Under the pieces are notes generated by a model. The model did not search any database. It was not told the origin of the DNA and saw only the letters and a program-made list of their open reading frames with translations. A program made the position numbers and the translations under genes. From contig OX419761.1 of NCBI GenBank assembly GCA_948567375.1, positions 8,434,501-8,498,500 of the forward strand: 64,000 bases of DNA. Direction: 5' to 3'. Shown here piece after piece: positions 32,728 through 44,994 of the stretch. How positions within the stretch are numbered: position 1 is the first letter of the stretch; each line of letters opens with the position of its first letter. The DNA comes from Lunularia cruciata (taxonomy: Eukaryota > Streptophyta > Marchantiopsida > Lunulariales > Lunulariaceae).

Positions 32728-34670
32728 GCTGTCCGAGTCCACGGAGTAAATGCTTCTCTATCCGGAGTTCTCGGAGCAAACCGATCTTGGCTGCTTCGTC
32801 TACGATGTGCCTGCATCATACAGTTATCTTGGCTGCTTCGACTTCGAGCTGTGTGCATGATATAGTTATGTGCTGCTACTGATATATATATACAAGCGGC
32901 CACCGCAGAGATCGACAAGCAACATACCAACAGCCACCATGGAGATTGACAAGCAACGGAGGGGACAGCTGATCCCAACCACAAACGAAAAGGCAAGGCA
33001 CATCCGATACCTGGTCAATCAGTGTTTGATACACTAAGAATACCCCGGTATATCCATCCGGCTGTCTTCCCATTAGATAACGGTAGACCACGCAGCGTTC
33101 TTTGAAATTCCTCGTTGCTGACCAATTGCTGTGCGGAACAATTGCTCCTGTTACTGCTGTGGCCAAGATTAATTTGTGAGTGCATTCTCTTCAGCACCAC
33201 AGACTTCGGGGAGGTACTTCTTAGGATCTTCCAAGCGAGAATTAGTCGAAGGAGTGCAGCAGTATTTAACAGACTTGTATTGTAGGTCAATCGATCAGTG
33301 TCCGTTTCCCAACAAATGATACATTACCAGGAATACCAACTGGAATAATTTAAAGCAAACTTTTCCAGAACAGGAGGCTGGTCAAAGAGATCTCCATCTT
33401 GTGGAAAGTATCTATCTTCCTGCGTTGGTATATGTGCATACACGTGCGCTGCTTCCTCCTATTCGCGGGGTATGATGTGGTGCATGTATTACCAGAAGAC
33501 AATCGTCAGCTTGCAAGTGGAAAGATTTTAGGGCAGTAGAGCTGGGTTCGTGTTCAGAATCTGTTGTTGGCTGGAAACTACCGCTCAAAATAGCCTTTCG
33601 ATGTGATCATGTTGCTTGCAAGAGCTAAAAACAAGTTCAGAACACTTTGAAACTCATCCGATGAAACTTTGTCTTGTCCTCGTGACTTAGCTCTTCACGA
33701 TTCCTAGCCAAATGTTATCCTTTAATTTCCCAAGTTTATTGTCCGAGAAGCTTGTCAACTGTTTGACAAAACAGTAAGCCGTCTTAGAAAAATCTCACAA
33801 TGTCACCCTACATCGGATGTACTACTTGAGTTGTGCAGCACAAGTAGTTGTAGTCAAGTGACATTGTATGTAGACGCTCAAAGGCAAAACAAATCACGAC
33901 GACGTAGGAAACGACTACCTTCCATCTCACATCTGCATGATGGTCGATGAATGCACACCTGGCACTGTGTTCATGGGATAAAATTTCTCAACCCAGAAAG
34001 CCTCTTACCATCCCATCAGCTAGTTTGTCTGCCTAGCTATGACAGCATTGTAGTTACTGACGGGCATGTACGTTCCAAGATACGTTGCACACTGTTATCA
34101 CGCCAAGATTTGTCAAAAGCGATATTACTGGACTCTGGTACTCAGGGAAGTAGAATATAACACGAAAACGAAATTCCAAGGAAATAAGCAACGTGATGAT
34201 AGAAAGCAAGAAGCTGTACGATGAGCCGAATATCTAACTGATGTCATCCAGACATATCGTAACCTTGATTGTTAGGGCTCTTACCGACGCCGCCATACAT
34301 ATAACAGTAGACATCTCTGCTACATTGCGAGCTCAAGTTAATACACAGTAAGGAGATACTAAAACAGTGTTCCAGTGTAGGATGCCATTCGATTACTTTT
34401 CGCGATTGGTAGGTGATGGTTCAAGAGTCAATGAGATTGTCCCTCTTTCTTGTTCAAGACGTTTATTTGACTGGCGCGCTTCTTGACGTCGCTACAACTG
34501 TCCTGCAAATCGTCAATTATTCAGGTTATCCATCACATAAACATCACCGTGTAAGTATGTTAACGTTTCAAAATCTGACTCAGGCGAATACAAAGCGTTA
34601 GGAGTTTCCTGTTAGTAGACCGAAGGAACTGGATTCGCCGATTTCTGGGAATCCTATAAACAAGGACACA
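32728..34670. other. Sequence without recognised gene; two short tandem duplications
   Basis: Near 32790-32870 ATCTTGGCTGCTTCG is duplicated about 50 bp apart. Near 32895-32957 a unit with GCCACC, GAGAT and GACAAGCAAC is duplicated. No domain was recognised in any frame. Confidence 0.4.
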
Positions 34671-34715
34671 CTTTGTTTCTTGCCAGGCCCTGGGGTGGTC
34701 TGGCAAGAAACAAAG
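34671..34715. repeat. Perfect 16-bp-arm hairpin
   Basis: CTTTGTTTCTTGCCAG (34671-34686) and CTGGCAAGAAACAAAG (34700-34715) are exact inverted repeats around a 13-bp GC-rich loop. Candidate fold-back element or structured RNA. Confidence 0.8.
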
Positions 34716-35101
34716 CGCCTAGATATTATTTAAATCTCAAAATACTATTCCTAGCCCCTCCTCTGCCTAATTTTATGACTGGGCTGGTGTATTGTCTAAG
34801 ATAAGATACAGAGATAACATCACTTCACATGTCTCTCTGCACCCATGGCAGTTTCTGCCGTTCATCCTGTCCGCAGGGTCCTTAATGTCCGTGGTAGAAG
34901 AGGTTAAAATATGCTCAATCTCCTTTGCTTCTAACAACTAATTTAGAACGAGACGTTAGAATTCAGCGACTGTTGCTCTGGACAGTTAACAGTTTCTAGT
35001 ATATTCCGACATCTTTTGTACCTGATCTGGGCGTCAAAAGACCGCGGCGAAGTGATGGATATGTCCGTGGCCAATATGATCGCAACGTAACTCAGGAGTT
35101 A

Positions 35102-35203
35102 ACGAAAAAAGGCGATCGCGTAGGAAAAATGAAGGATGGGAAGACCCATCAAGCCGTACAAGGGAGAGAAAAAAAGGTAAAACATGGGGCTAAGCCCCAA
35201 TAG
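35102..35203 (-). mobile_element. 5'-truncated LINE tail with perfect 12-bp target duplication
   Basis: This 102-bp insert matches the LINE 3' end at 27736-27825, including the TGGGGCTAAGCCCCA hairpin (35185-35199). ACTCAGGAGTTA flanks it exactly on both sides (35090-35101 and 35204-35215). Extreme 5' truncation and target duplications of this length are the signature of LINE target-primed insertion. Confidence 0.9.
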
Positions 35204-35215
35204 ACTCAGGAGTTA

Positions 35216-36078
35216 CAGGCCACATATTTACTTTCAGAAAACCAGAGGCTAGTCAGTTACCCTCAAAGAACATTCAAAAATGGTAAATTTTATTACAACA
35301 ACTTGATTATCTGGTGTAGATTTAGAAATCCAGTTACGCTTTCAACGTTCGCCATCAAATCGTCTGCTATCAAATTGTCCATGATCATTGCAGCGATCTT
35401 TGCACATGTAAACGTTTCAAGACTCTTCACCACTGGCAGACTGCTGACGGATATGTTTAGGCTCGTTCGTAGGAAGCTTCACACCTCCAAGACTCCCGGA
35501 GCTCTCATAGCAACGAAGTTTCTCTTCTGACACCATGGAATCGCGGGTTTTCTTCAAACACGTGAGAAATTCACGTGTCGGAAAGTAAAATTCCGGGATT
35601 AAACTGTGGAGGACGTCACGGTTGCAGTGAATATCGAAGATAAGATTGATGTTAGTACGAAAAGTGCGAATGGCGACGATAAATTTCCAAACTGGCGGTA
35701 AACGCACAAGAGGTACTTTTCTGGGAAATATTTATTCGCACTTGTGTAAAAATCACCATAGCGTTTTCCGCCTTTGCGGACAACGTTAGTGTGGGGCATG
35801 TTTTTCACGTTTTGATCAGTTCTATATGGCTAATCTCCGCCCTTAATTTTGTAATCTAACCATATTTCTTGGATCGATTCCATTCATGTTCCGATAACTT
35901 TAGAGTCAAGAATAGAAGATTCGAAGGGTGCGAAGATTCCCGTATCCATGTTCAGACTTGCGTTATTCAATTTCACTGCGAACAATTAGAATCTTCACAG
36001 ATTTTCTTTTCCAAATTATTTGAACATGAACAGAATCAATCCAAAAACTATCCAATGATGCACATCGCGAAAGTATAG
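35216..36078. other. Sequence without recognised gene
   Basis: No domain, RNA gene or clear repeat was recognised. Confidence 0.35.
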
Positions 36079-36303
36079 TAAAGAGTAAAACTTCCCAATA
36101 GTGCCACCTCGGATAAGTAACATCCTCTCATTAGTGACCCAAGAACCCTAGAACAATTAATCTAGAACCAATAAATATGCACAATAATAACATCCTATCC
36201 GAATTTCAAAGGCACTATTATGGGTCGTGTGCAAGGGGAATGTGGCAACAGATTAATGTCGCGTATTTATTAAACTTCAAATCCCAACCGTTCTAGCCAT
36301 TGA

Positions 36304-38230
36304 CTAAAGGTTATTGTGGTTGGACAGCGGGTAAAATACACAAGGTTGTTTCAGCAATCTAATTTTCTCAACTTTCTGTTGATGAATCAACTGCAAACTA
36401 GCTTTTTGAATGTTAGAAAGCAGGTTGCTTTGAGATTCTGGAGATAACAATGATTCTGGAGAGAGAAAGTTCATTAAATCAGTGATGGCCCGATTTGCTT
36501 GCTCATCGCTTATCAAAGGTGGGATCTCTTCAACATCATAGTCATCAATATTTCTGGAATTCTGCATTAGGTTGTGTTGTTCAAGAACAAATTGGAAAAT
36601 GTAATCATCGTCGACCTCATCATCACAACTAGCATCAAGCACATCCATTTCAATGAGTTCTTCAACAACTTATTTTAGATTTGTTGTCATCCAGACCCAC
36701 TGATGCCAAGAAAGATTCCTCCAGTCTAATTTCTCTCCGCATTAGAACTAAATCATCAACAGCTTGATTAGAGCTAGGTGTAGAGTGATCTCTATACTGA
36801 TTGGCAATGAGGTTTGTAACAAAAGGGAGACAATTTTTTTTGACAAAACACTATCAAATAGTGTTCTCTTTGATAGCAGCTGATGCTGATTTGACCCAAC
36901 TAAGCACATTGCACAAGTCCGTATGGTCGTTGATTGGAAATTGAGAAGCGGGTGCACATTCACTAGTTTGCCAGATTTTATACACAGAAAGAAGATGGTC
37001 AGTTGTGAACGACAAAAGCGTGCTTTGAAAGAGCAAATGATGCCTTAATCAAGAGGTTGACAATCGCTAGTAGCATTGGGTGGAAATAAAATCATGCATA
37101 GGTTCTGATACTCAAAGAGCGTCTCTTGTGAGCCTGTTAGATCAAAAAATTTAGCAGCACAAACATGTGATGAACAGTTATCCTGGAGGATATAGAAGAT
37201 GTTGTTGCGTTGCTTGGCAATTTTGTTGTATGTGTGCAGCAAGTGCATATACAAGGATGTGTCTTGCCAGGCTTTGGCTTGGTGGTCATAAATAATACCA
37301 AACGCCTTACTTATATTGGGAATATTCTTCAAAGCGCATGGACATGCACTCTTTGTAATAACCTGAGTGCAAAACTTCTTGCTTGAAGCGCTAACTCTGA
37401 GAGTCATTGTGGTTTGTTCTTTGTTGTGCTTGACACCATGACCATCCGTATTAACTGTGCAAAATGATCTTGATGATGTGGTGCGATGCTATAGAGCTAA
37501 CTCGTCAATGTTGATAATGCATTCAAGAGGGACATCATTCAACATTTTGCAAATTTCATGCAAACTCTTCTCAACCTGCATCGGATTGAGGCTGTTGTGT
37601 TCTCCACACTTCTTCTTGCTAGTTGTTGAGACATGATTCAAATACTTCTTGAGCCATCCATTTGAGGCAACACATGCCTACAGAGCAACTGCGTCTGATG
37701 GTTTCAAACATTTGGTGTAGTCCTGCAAGATCTTGTCTCTGAAAAATAAAGCCTTATTCTTGAGCACCTCACCAGTCACATTCAGCGTGGGTGCATCAAT
37801 CTCAATGCACATATGGCATTGATGCACCATATCAGTAAGTAGTTGCACTCAAGTTGATGTCAAAACTTTTTTCAACCCAATTCAATTCAAATGAGATGCC
37901 ACCTGCTTAATGAGTTCTCTCTCTTTCCAGATTTTGGTCACGGTCTGACGCGCCACTACAAAATCTGATGCCACTTATTCATGGGTGGTTCTAAGTTGAC
38001 TAAGAAAATTGATAACCTCCAACTTTGTCATCATGTCCAAACGCCTACACATCTTGGCATTAACCAACATGCATGTAGATAATAGAATTTGAATTCAGCA
38101 ATAAAGTAAGCCCTCTACAAAATCCTATGCCGCTTATTCATGGGTGGTTCCAGGTTGACTAAGAAAATTGATAACCTCCAACTTTGTCATCACGTCCAAA
38201 CGCCTACTCATCTTGAAATTAACCAACATG
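36304..38230 (-). pseudogene. Pogo-like DDE transposase (copy 1, broken)
   Basis: The transposase cuts and pastes the element. Read on the minus strand, an N-terminal helix-turn-helix is followed by a CENP-B-type DNA-binding region (ASNGW). The DDE core shows ECIINIDELAL (first Asp), LQDNCSSHV (second Asp) and PPNATSDCQPLDQG (third Asp), typical of the pogo/Jerky group. An acidic tail (36304-36648) ends the protein. Stops interrupt the region just after the first Asp and near the ASNGW block, and the N-terminal coding segment is tandemly duplicated. Copy 2 has different lesions, so both were inactivated separately. Confidence 0.85.
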
Positions 38231-38275
38231 CATTTAGATAATAGAATTTGAATTCAGAAATAAAGTAACCCCAAC
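37960..38275. repeat. 159-bp tandem duplication in transposase N-terminus
   Basis: CTTATTCATGGGTGGTTC recurs at 37974 and 38133 (first copy differs at the last base). Each is followed by GACTAAGAAAATTGATAACC and the same text to AATAGAATTTGAATTCAG. The duplicated unit covers the start of the helix-turn-helix coding segment and is absent from copy 2. Confidence 0.85.
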
Positions 38276-38279
38276 ACCA

Positions 38280-38645
38280 ATCACCACGTGATCAAAAGGA
38301 AAACTAGCAAGAGTGGGAAAAAGGTGTGTATGTCGTGCACCCAAGTTCTAGAATACTCAAGAACGATGAGACTCATGCGGATAAATAGCGAGAGTGGGAA
38401 AAAGGTGTGTAGGTGGGGCACCCAAGTTCCAGAATGCTCAAGAATGTTCTAGACTCCCATGGATAAATAGCATCCAAGTTCCAGAATGCTCAAGAATGTC
38501 TAGACTCATGCGGATAAATAACAAGAGTATGAAAAAGATGTGTAGGTCAGGCACCCAAGTTCCAAAACATTCAAGACTGTTGAGACTCATGCAGAACATT
38601 CAAGACCGTTTAAACTCATGCAGGAAAGACACTTTAGTTTGGTTA
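38280..38645. repeat. Subterminal repeats of the pogo-like element
   Basis: Four to five diverged units of about 60-80 bp contain GAGAGTGGGAAAAAGGTGTG, GGCACCCAAGTTCCAGAATG and GACTCATGCGGATAAATA. The same array lies in copy 2 at 52420-52790 in opposite orientation, so it is part of the element and may bind transposase. Confidence 0.75.
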
Positions 38646-38829
38646 GTGACAACCTCTCAGTAGTGACATCGATAGCCAGTACAAATGTATGTCACAAATG
38701 TATGTCACTATTGGGAGGTTTTACTCTGTACCGAACTATGGATAGAACTGTTAGCTGAGATGTCATCAGTACTACTGTTGGTGTCTTCGCTACACATAAC
38801 TTGGCATATAATATCTTCATTAATAGTAG

Positions 38830-39870
38830 ATGACTAATGGGTTTATAGATTCTTCAGACGTGGATCAAATCATTGACGGATGATTACTACTACTTCTCCT
38901 ACAGCAAGTCATTCCTTATTCCGGTTGGTTTTTTACGTTCCTACAGCAATTTATTTCCTGATTCCCGTTAGTTCATACCGGCTTGATTCAAGTTTTGTCC
39001 ATTTGTCCATCTAGTCGGTTCGAATTCTTTGGTTAATAGACCAGAATGAGAATCTGAAGATATTACAATATTAGACCTAAGAATGAAAGACCATATTTAA
39101 GGGAAATGATTGGAATTGTCTCCTCTTCGGCATCCATGAGAGAGTAGGTATGGCCCAACAAATGACTAATGACTCTTCAAGCCTTGGATCAAATCACTGA
39201 CAAATGCTTGCTTATACTACTGCTTCTCCTACAGCAATTCATTCCCTTATTCCCGTTTGTTGATACCGGGCTTGGTCCAAGTATTGTCCATTCAGGACAT
39301 GGATCGAATTCTTTCGTTAAGAGACCCGAATGAGAATGTTGAAGATACTACAATACTAGACATAAGAATGAAAGACGTAGTTAAAGGAAATTGTTGGAAT
39401 TGTCTCGTCCTCGTCCTCCACAGCCTTGGGAGAGTAGGTATGGCCCAACAGTGGTCTAATTGGTCTAATGAATCTTCAAGCCTGGATCAAATCATTGACA
39501 GATGATTATACTACTCCATCTCCTACAGCAATTTATATCCTTATTCTCGTTTGTCGTTTACTTTCCAATTCCTGTTTCTTGATACCCGCTTGATTCAAGG
39601 TTTGTCCATTCAGGATAAGGTTCGAATTCTCTGGTTAAGAGACCCAATCAGAAGGTATTACAATACTGGACATAAGAATGAAAGAAGGTGAAAGGCGACC
39701 ATATAGTACACAAGAAGGATGGAAAGACCCCGTCAAGCTGTACAAGGGAGAGACAAATGGGATAGAATAGAACCAGGCCCCCGTAGTATCGATATGAGAA
39801 GCTTAGTTTTGGGGAAATTATTGGAATCGTCTCATCTCCGCATCCTTGAGAGAGTAGATATGGCTCAACA
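38830..39870. repeat. Three-copy tandem repeat, about 300-bp unit
   Basis: Copies start near 38830, 39160 and 39454. Shared landmarks are GGATCAAATCA, TCTCCTACAGCAA, TTGTCCATTCAGGA, AAGAATGAAAGA, TTGGAATTGTCTC and GAGAGTAGGTATGGC. The third copy carries a LINE-tail insertion at 39689-39803. No coding function is visible. Confidence 0.85.
39689..39803 (-). mobile_element. LINE tail inserted in third repeat copy
   Basis: It contains AAGGCGACC, GAAGGATGGAAAGACC, CAAGC-GTACAAGGGAGAGA and GATATGAGAAGC, matching the LINE 3' end and the last codons of its frame. The two neighbouring repeat copies lack it at the same point (after AAGAATGAAAGA), so they give the empty site. Confidence 0.8.
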
Positions 39871-42020
39871 GTAGGGAGAGTGTTCTAAGTGTGCTGCTCC
39901 TCGACGATAACAATAATATTGCAGTTGACTCTTGACAAGCGCAATACATTCGAAGAGAACCATGAAAAATACAAGTAATCATAATTTATTAGTAAACATT
40001 TTTCAAAAACCATAAATAAAAATAATAAAACCTTACTAATCACTTTTTATAAATAAGTATATAATCATGAAACTAACGTCTAAGAAGATATATCTCAGTA
40101 TACTATGTGTTATCCACATATATTAAATAATTTTAAATCTCTATATATACCATTTCTCTAAAGTTTGGATATGAATCACAGATATAACAAGTTATTATTT
40201 GACAAAGTTATATTTTTTATGCCTACAATCTTTTTCAAATTAGTATCATACAATTTTAGATGAATACGAAAACCTCTATAAATTTGACTCTCATGTTGGA
40301 ATCGAGGCATTGCACTTAATTATCGGGACTCTACCGTACTCTTGAGCTCAAGAAGACCTTATTTGGGCGTCTTCTACCCAGGTTTCCTAAAGATCCTTGC
40401 TGTCAACGAACAAGCTGGAAGTAGACCAATCGGACCACGATAAGTGACCTGTATCGGGAGCCAATTCTTTTCTCAGTTATCCAGGTGTCTACTTGGGGAT
40501 TAATATCGATAAGTGGTTAAACCTCAGAGAAGAGTCATTTAGGGGAAATTTTCATTTTTGTATAAAAGGTAGAATCAAGATTTAAATGAAAGTTTCGTAT
40601 CGCTTATGAAAAGTTATGCATACAGGACAGGAATATGTTTTTGCCAAAAAGACTCTCTAGAACATCCAAAACTGGTGTGAGTTTAGGGTCCTGTTGTCTT
40701 TCTTCTCATTGGTATATCACTCAAATGAAGATTTTGACATCAAAACTTGTTGAGAAAGGAGTTCACAAACAGCAGATCATCACTCAGGAAACAGGTTGTC
40801 GTAGCTGTATCATAGAAGGGAATTGTTGCAAATTTGGCAAGGACAAGTAGAAACTCCAAAAACTCAATGCTAATGTTAGTGTTGAGTGGGTGGCAGAATG
40901 GCTATGCGAACGATACAGAGTAGATGAGCTTCAGCATTCTCTCTTATAAAATACACTTAATAACACATAACAGAAGACAAGATATGAGAGGATCCAATAT
41001 TGCCTTGGCACGCGTAATACAAGGATCTACTTAAGAGTTTATCATTGTATTACAGCTCAAAATAAATTATTTTTTTGAGTATCATGTCACTTGGATCCGT
41101 CTTGTTTAATTATGTCTAGTAAAAGCCATCTCTTTTGGATTGTTTTAGTGACTAAGTTCTTTAATAATAGTTGAAGTTTGAATGGACTTCAGAATGGACA
41201 AGCTTCAGTGAAGCTTGTCCATTCTGATCATGTTGCTGTGAGTAATATTAAACAGTTTCTAGTGCATCTATGATTTAGATGTAACTAATGATAGAGACAA
41301 TAGAGCTAGCTTCATCTTCATGTTTTCATCATCTTCGAGTGTAACCTCTTAATAGATTATCAGATTCAAAAGTTTATGCATCCCCTATTGACTGTATATC
41401 AAGCCATTCCTCGACTGTCATTGAGATGTGTTATTGAAATAAGAGTTCTTAAAGAAGCATTATTACCTCCTTGAGTTGCTTCTCAAGATTTCTATCGTAG
41501 GTCTCCTCATTCAAGTTCAAGTTTCTCTTCACCCCCGTGGTGCAATAGTGAACTTCTACTATATGCCCACGATGCCTCCAAGAGTGTACGATTGTTTCTC
41601 TGGTCACAGACTCTCCCTAAGCTTTTTTCAGCATCATAATCAAATCATAGACATCTAATGACACTCACCCCATTGAACGCAAAGTCTATAATCTGTTCAC
41701 AACTCACAACTTGCTTTTGACTTAAAAGTCTTTGGCTAACTTCACTCATGAGTTATACTTGACTTCCCCTAAAATTATACACTTAACTCCACTTATAAAT
41801 TTCACCAGCTACTTTGCTAGCCTATATCTTTACTAGATAAAAGCTAAAGTTTATTTTGACTCACCAGAGATGGTTACATTTTTAGGTCATATTGGGAATA
41901 AAATCTTTAATAATAGCTAAATTATGAATATCAGATTGAAAAATGTGTATACCATACATGTTATACCAAAGTATATAATTCCAAGTTTGGTAGACCTAAA
42001 AAAACTAGATGTAGTGTGTC
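39871..42020. other. AT-rich spacer, nothing recognised except a hairpin
   Basis: No credible gene was found. The perfect hairpin at 41191-41225 is listed separately. Confidence 0.4.
41191..41225. repeat. Perfect 17-bp-arm palindrome
   Basis: AGAATGGACAAGCTTCA, a single G, then TGAAGCTTGTCCATTCT. The arms are exact inverted repeats. GAATGGACTTC just upstream at 41180 looks like a partial third copy of the arm. Confidence 0.85.
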
Positions 42021-42425
42021 ACGACCCATTTCCTCATCGGGGCCTCAGTTTTCTTTGCTTTCAGTTTTTTTTTTTTAAATAGTATTAAAGTGTGAAGAAG
42101 CATCATTTGCAAAGAGTACAATTTGGTTGAGTCATACCTCCACTATATTGAGAAATAAAGTTCCTCAAACAAATGTGCTTACGAGATCAAACGATGAGAA
42201 TGATGCCAGACCTGTTTCATAGTCAGGCCCTTTTTTTTTGGTACCCTAAAGCCTACAAACGTGACTGTCAAAAAAATGAACTGCTCCATGACAAGAAAGC
42301 CATAACTTCAAAAAATTATGTAGGACAATGAGGGATGTGATGAAGTTCAAAAAATACAAAACTTAACCAATTTCTGCCGCCATTTCAAGATCACACTAAA
42401 AGAAGCGTGCACCACCAAAGAACCA

Positions 42426-44860
42426 TTGGCAATTGTTCCCATGCATGCAACGGATGATCATGACCCCTCACCAACTGCCGCAATGGACAAAGGACAGACT
42501 TCACCCAATTGGGATGATAAAAAGACCAACCCCACAGCACGAGTCAAATATTTTTGTGGTTTGACTTTTCACTTTTTTGCATTTCATCTGTATATGACTG
42601 ACAGTTCCTATGACATCATGTGAGGAATTTGCAGCTCTTATTGCAGAATTTTGCCATGATTGTCAAGAGCTAAGCAAGGAGAACTATGGAAGCGGAGCAA
42701 TGAGTTACATTTTCAAGAGGATTTAAATATTCAGTCATGATAGGATGCACTCCTAAGAGAGGGTTTAAGTTGAGGCAAGATGAAGCAGTAGAAATTCTGT
42801 ATAAAACTCCTCAAAAATTTTGAGTGGAGCTTGTATTGGCAGACTAACTACATCAAGAAGAGGAAAATGGACTTATTTGTGTGGGGTTGGGGCCTTGATG
42901 ATGTTGCCATGTTGTACAAAAGTTGTGCAAATTTCAAAAAACTTGAGTGGGAAATCATTTCAATGTTGCTCCACAATTTGGACAAAGGAGCATTGGCAAC
43001 GGGTGTTGGGTGCAGATTGCTTTGCAATCAGAAAATTTCATATAGATACCATGTATGGTTGTTCTAACAAGAAATTGAAGGGACAAAGTGATAACTCATT
43101 CATTGAAGGAAGTCCACAAACATGCACAAGATCAAGAACATGAAGGACCCTACTTGTCAGAAAATCACCAAAACAATAATGCAGTTGTTTTGTTAAAAAA
43201 AACAAACTATGTCAATAAGAACCATGTCACCTTCTTCCAACTCATACATGAGCCATAACTGGTGAGTTGTGCTAGGCTGTTTTGTGAGTGGATCATTGAG
43301 TTGCCAGAAGACATGACATAGAATTATGCCACCATCTTAGCACACCTCATCATTCATTTCTACATTGACATGAATCTTCTGGCAAACAAAGAGAAGGAGA
43401 AGTTCTTGTCCTACCTACATCCCTCAGATTCCTTCAACAAAGACCAAAATTACCTAAGGGATTACAAAGTATCATGACACAAACTATGAGAATGAGTGGT
43501 GGAAACATACAACTTGATTATGATTCATAGACAGACTCCTATTGCCCGTGCCAAGAAACATCCAAGAAACAAAAAAGACCTCAGGAGGTGGAATCTTCAT
43601 TCAAGGAAAGCAGGAGTAAGACCAAGACATACAAGTCAGTTGGTGAGGAAGGTCCACCTCAAGGAGAAGCTTCACAAAAAAGTTGCAAAGTCAAGCTTCA
43701 CTGTTCAGACTGCAAAGTCGGGAGCAAGGATTCTTTCACACAAATTTTGTCACCTATGACTAACAACAAGAGAAAGGTACCAAACAACAAGGCCTAGTTA
43801 TCTCTCCCACTTATCAAAGAGGAAATGTGTCCAACAAACAAGGGGAAGACATAAGCCATGGAATTGATCACCACAACTGTAGCTCCAATCCACAACATGG
43901 CTCCTAACAAAGGAGAGGTCTTGCAACAAGGCAAGCATGGCCAAGGAATCAACTCTTGCTCATGAGGCAAAGGAGAAGACTGTTCCAAGCCAAGACAAAA
44001 ACCCTATGCACAAAACAAAGAAGTCTTTACAAAAACAACAAGGCAAGGACAACAATTCTCTACCTTGGCTAATGGTAGCTTATATCATGACACCGGTGAT
44101 GGAAGTGTTGGAAGGGATTTTGCCATTGCACTAGAAGTTGGATCCAAATATGGAAGAACCAATGACCTTCATATGCCACTTGCATAACCTAGTCCAACCC
44201 AAGACAAAAGAGAAGGACAAGGAAAGCGAGGAGAACCTAGAGGAGTTCCAAAGGAAAGAACTAAAATGATAGGAGGAGTAAAAAATTCTAATTCAAGGGC
44301 TGAAGAAGGAGGTTGACAATTATAGCCTGCAAGTCTCCCACCAACACACTCAACATGAAGAGGAGATCCAAAACTAGGATGATGAACTCATAGCTCTATG
44401 AAATGAGCCACAAATATGGCCCAGGCTGATATAAACCCAATGGAGACCAAGTACTATAATCTGAAATAGCTGAATGACCTTTGCATCTTTAACCAGTCCA
44501 CCAACCTAAAATGACAATAGAAGAAGGTGTTGGAGCAAGAAAATAAGATCTGTGAGGAGATGACACATAAAGTCAGCACCAAATGAGTGGGATTGCTCAT
44601 GACTATTGGGCATATGACCACTCAACTACTCAGCCAGTTGGAGCACATGGACAAAAAAACCTCCCAACAAACAAAGGCAAAGGATCTACACACTCAAATT
44701 GACACATTGGAGAGGAAAACATACACAAGCAAGCAACTCAAGGCACTTTCTATGAAACTGCAAGGCTACATTAATGTCAAGTTCAATGAGGCTCAAATCA
44801 TCTTTGAATGTATTTTTGATGGCTATAGAAAGGAGCTCATGGACCTCATTCAAGTATGAA
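42426..44860 (+). pseudogene. Decayed retroelement-like reading frame, unrecognised
   Basis: A chain of plus-strand frames (42426-42623, 42831-43067, 43496-43797, 43937-44134, 44162-44400, 44587-44859) suggests one old coding region of about 800 codons, now with frameshifts and stops. The middle is Lys-, Gln- and Ser-rich. From about 44160 it becomes acidic and coiled-coil-like (KEKDKESEENLEEFQRKELK, then LKKEVDNYSLQVSHQH). No catalytic motif is visible. A gag-like or single-protein retroelement is plausible because an LTR-like tail follows. It has no obvious similarity to the coiled-coil protein at 59.9-62.5 kb apart from general architecture. Confidence 0.4.
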
Positions 44861-44994
44861 AGGGAGTTGAGATTTTGTCCCAAGTACCACCCACCCCTCT
44901 GGCAAGGAATAACAAATGGAGCATAGCCTCTCCAAATAGCTGTGGTCATTTTCATTTCCCAACAATGTGATGTTGTTTCATACATATTGTTAGC

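Larger units (their letters stand above)
36081..38728 (-). mobile_element. Pogo/Tigger-like DNA transposon, copy 1
   Basis: A 2648-bp element with terminal inverted repeats AAGAGTAAAACTTCCCAATA (left) and CAGAGTAAAACCTCCCAATA (right, complement). It is flanked by TA dinucleotides, the usual target duplication of the Tc1/mariner/pogo superfamily. Inside is a broken minus-strand DDE transposase. A homologous copy in the opposite orientation lies at 52314-54916. The right end also contains further inverted TGTCACTATTGGGAGG and AGTGACA motifs. Confidence 0.88.

Noticed and set aside
32214-32996. Minus-strand frames with a repeated peptide (SSSEWYPLVSFSSSHTCNCC)
   Set aside because: Produced by the 59-bp minisatellite; no start context, splice structure or flanking coding sequence supports a gene.
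39003-39030. tRNA-like GGTTCGAATTC words in the tandem array
   Set aside because: No cloverleaf, anticodon arm or acceptor pairing around them.
42018-42060. TGTCACGACCC as a possible LTR start
   Set aside because: It resembles some LTR starts, but no matching second copy or CA end was found in the window.
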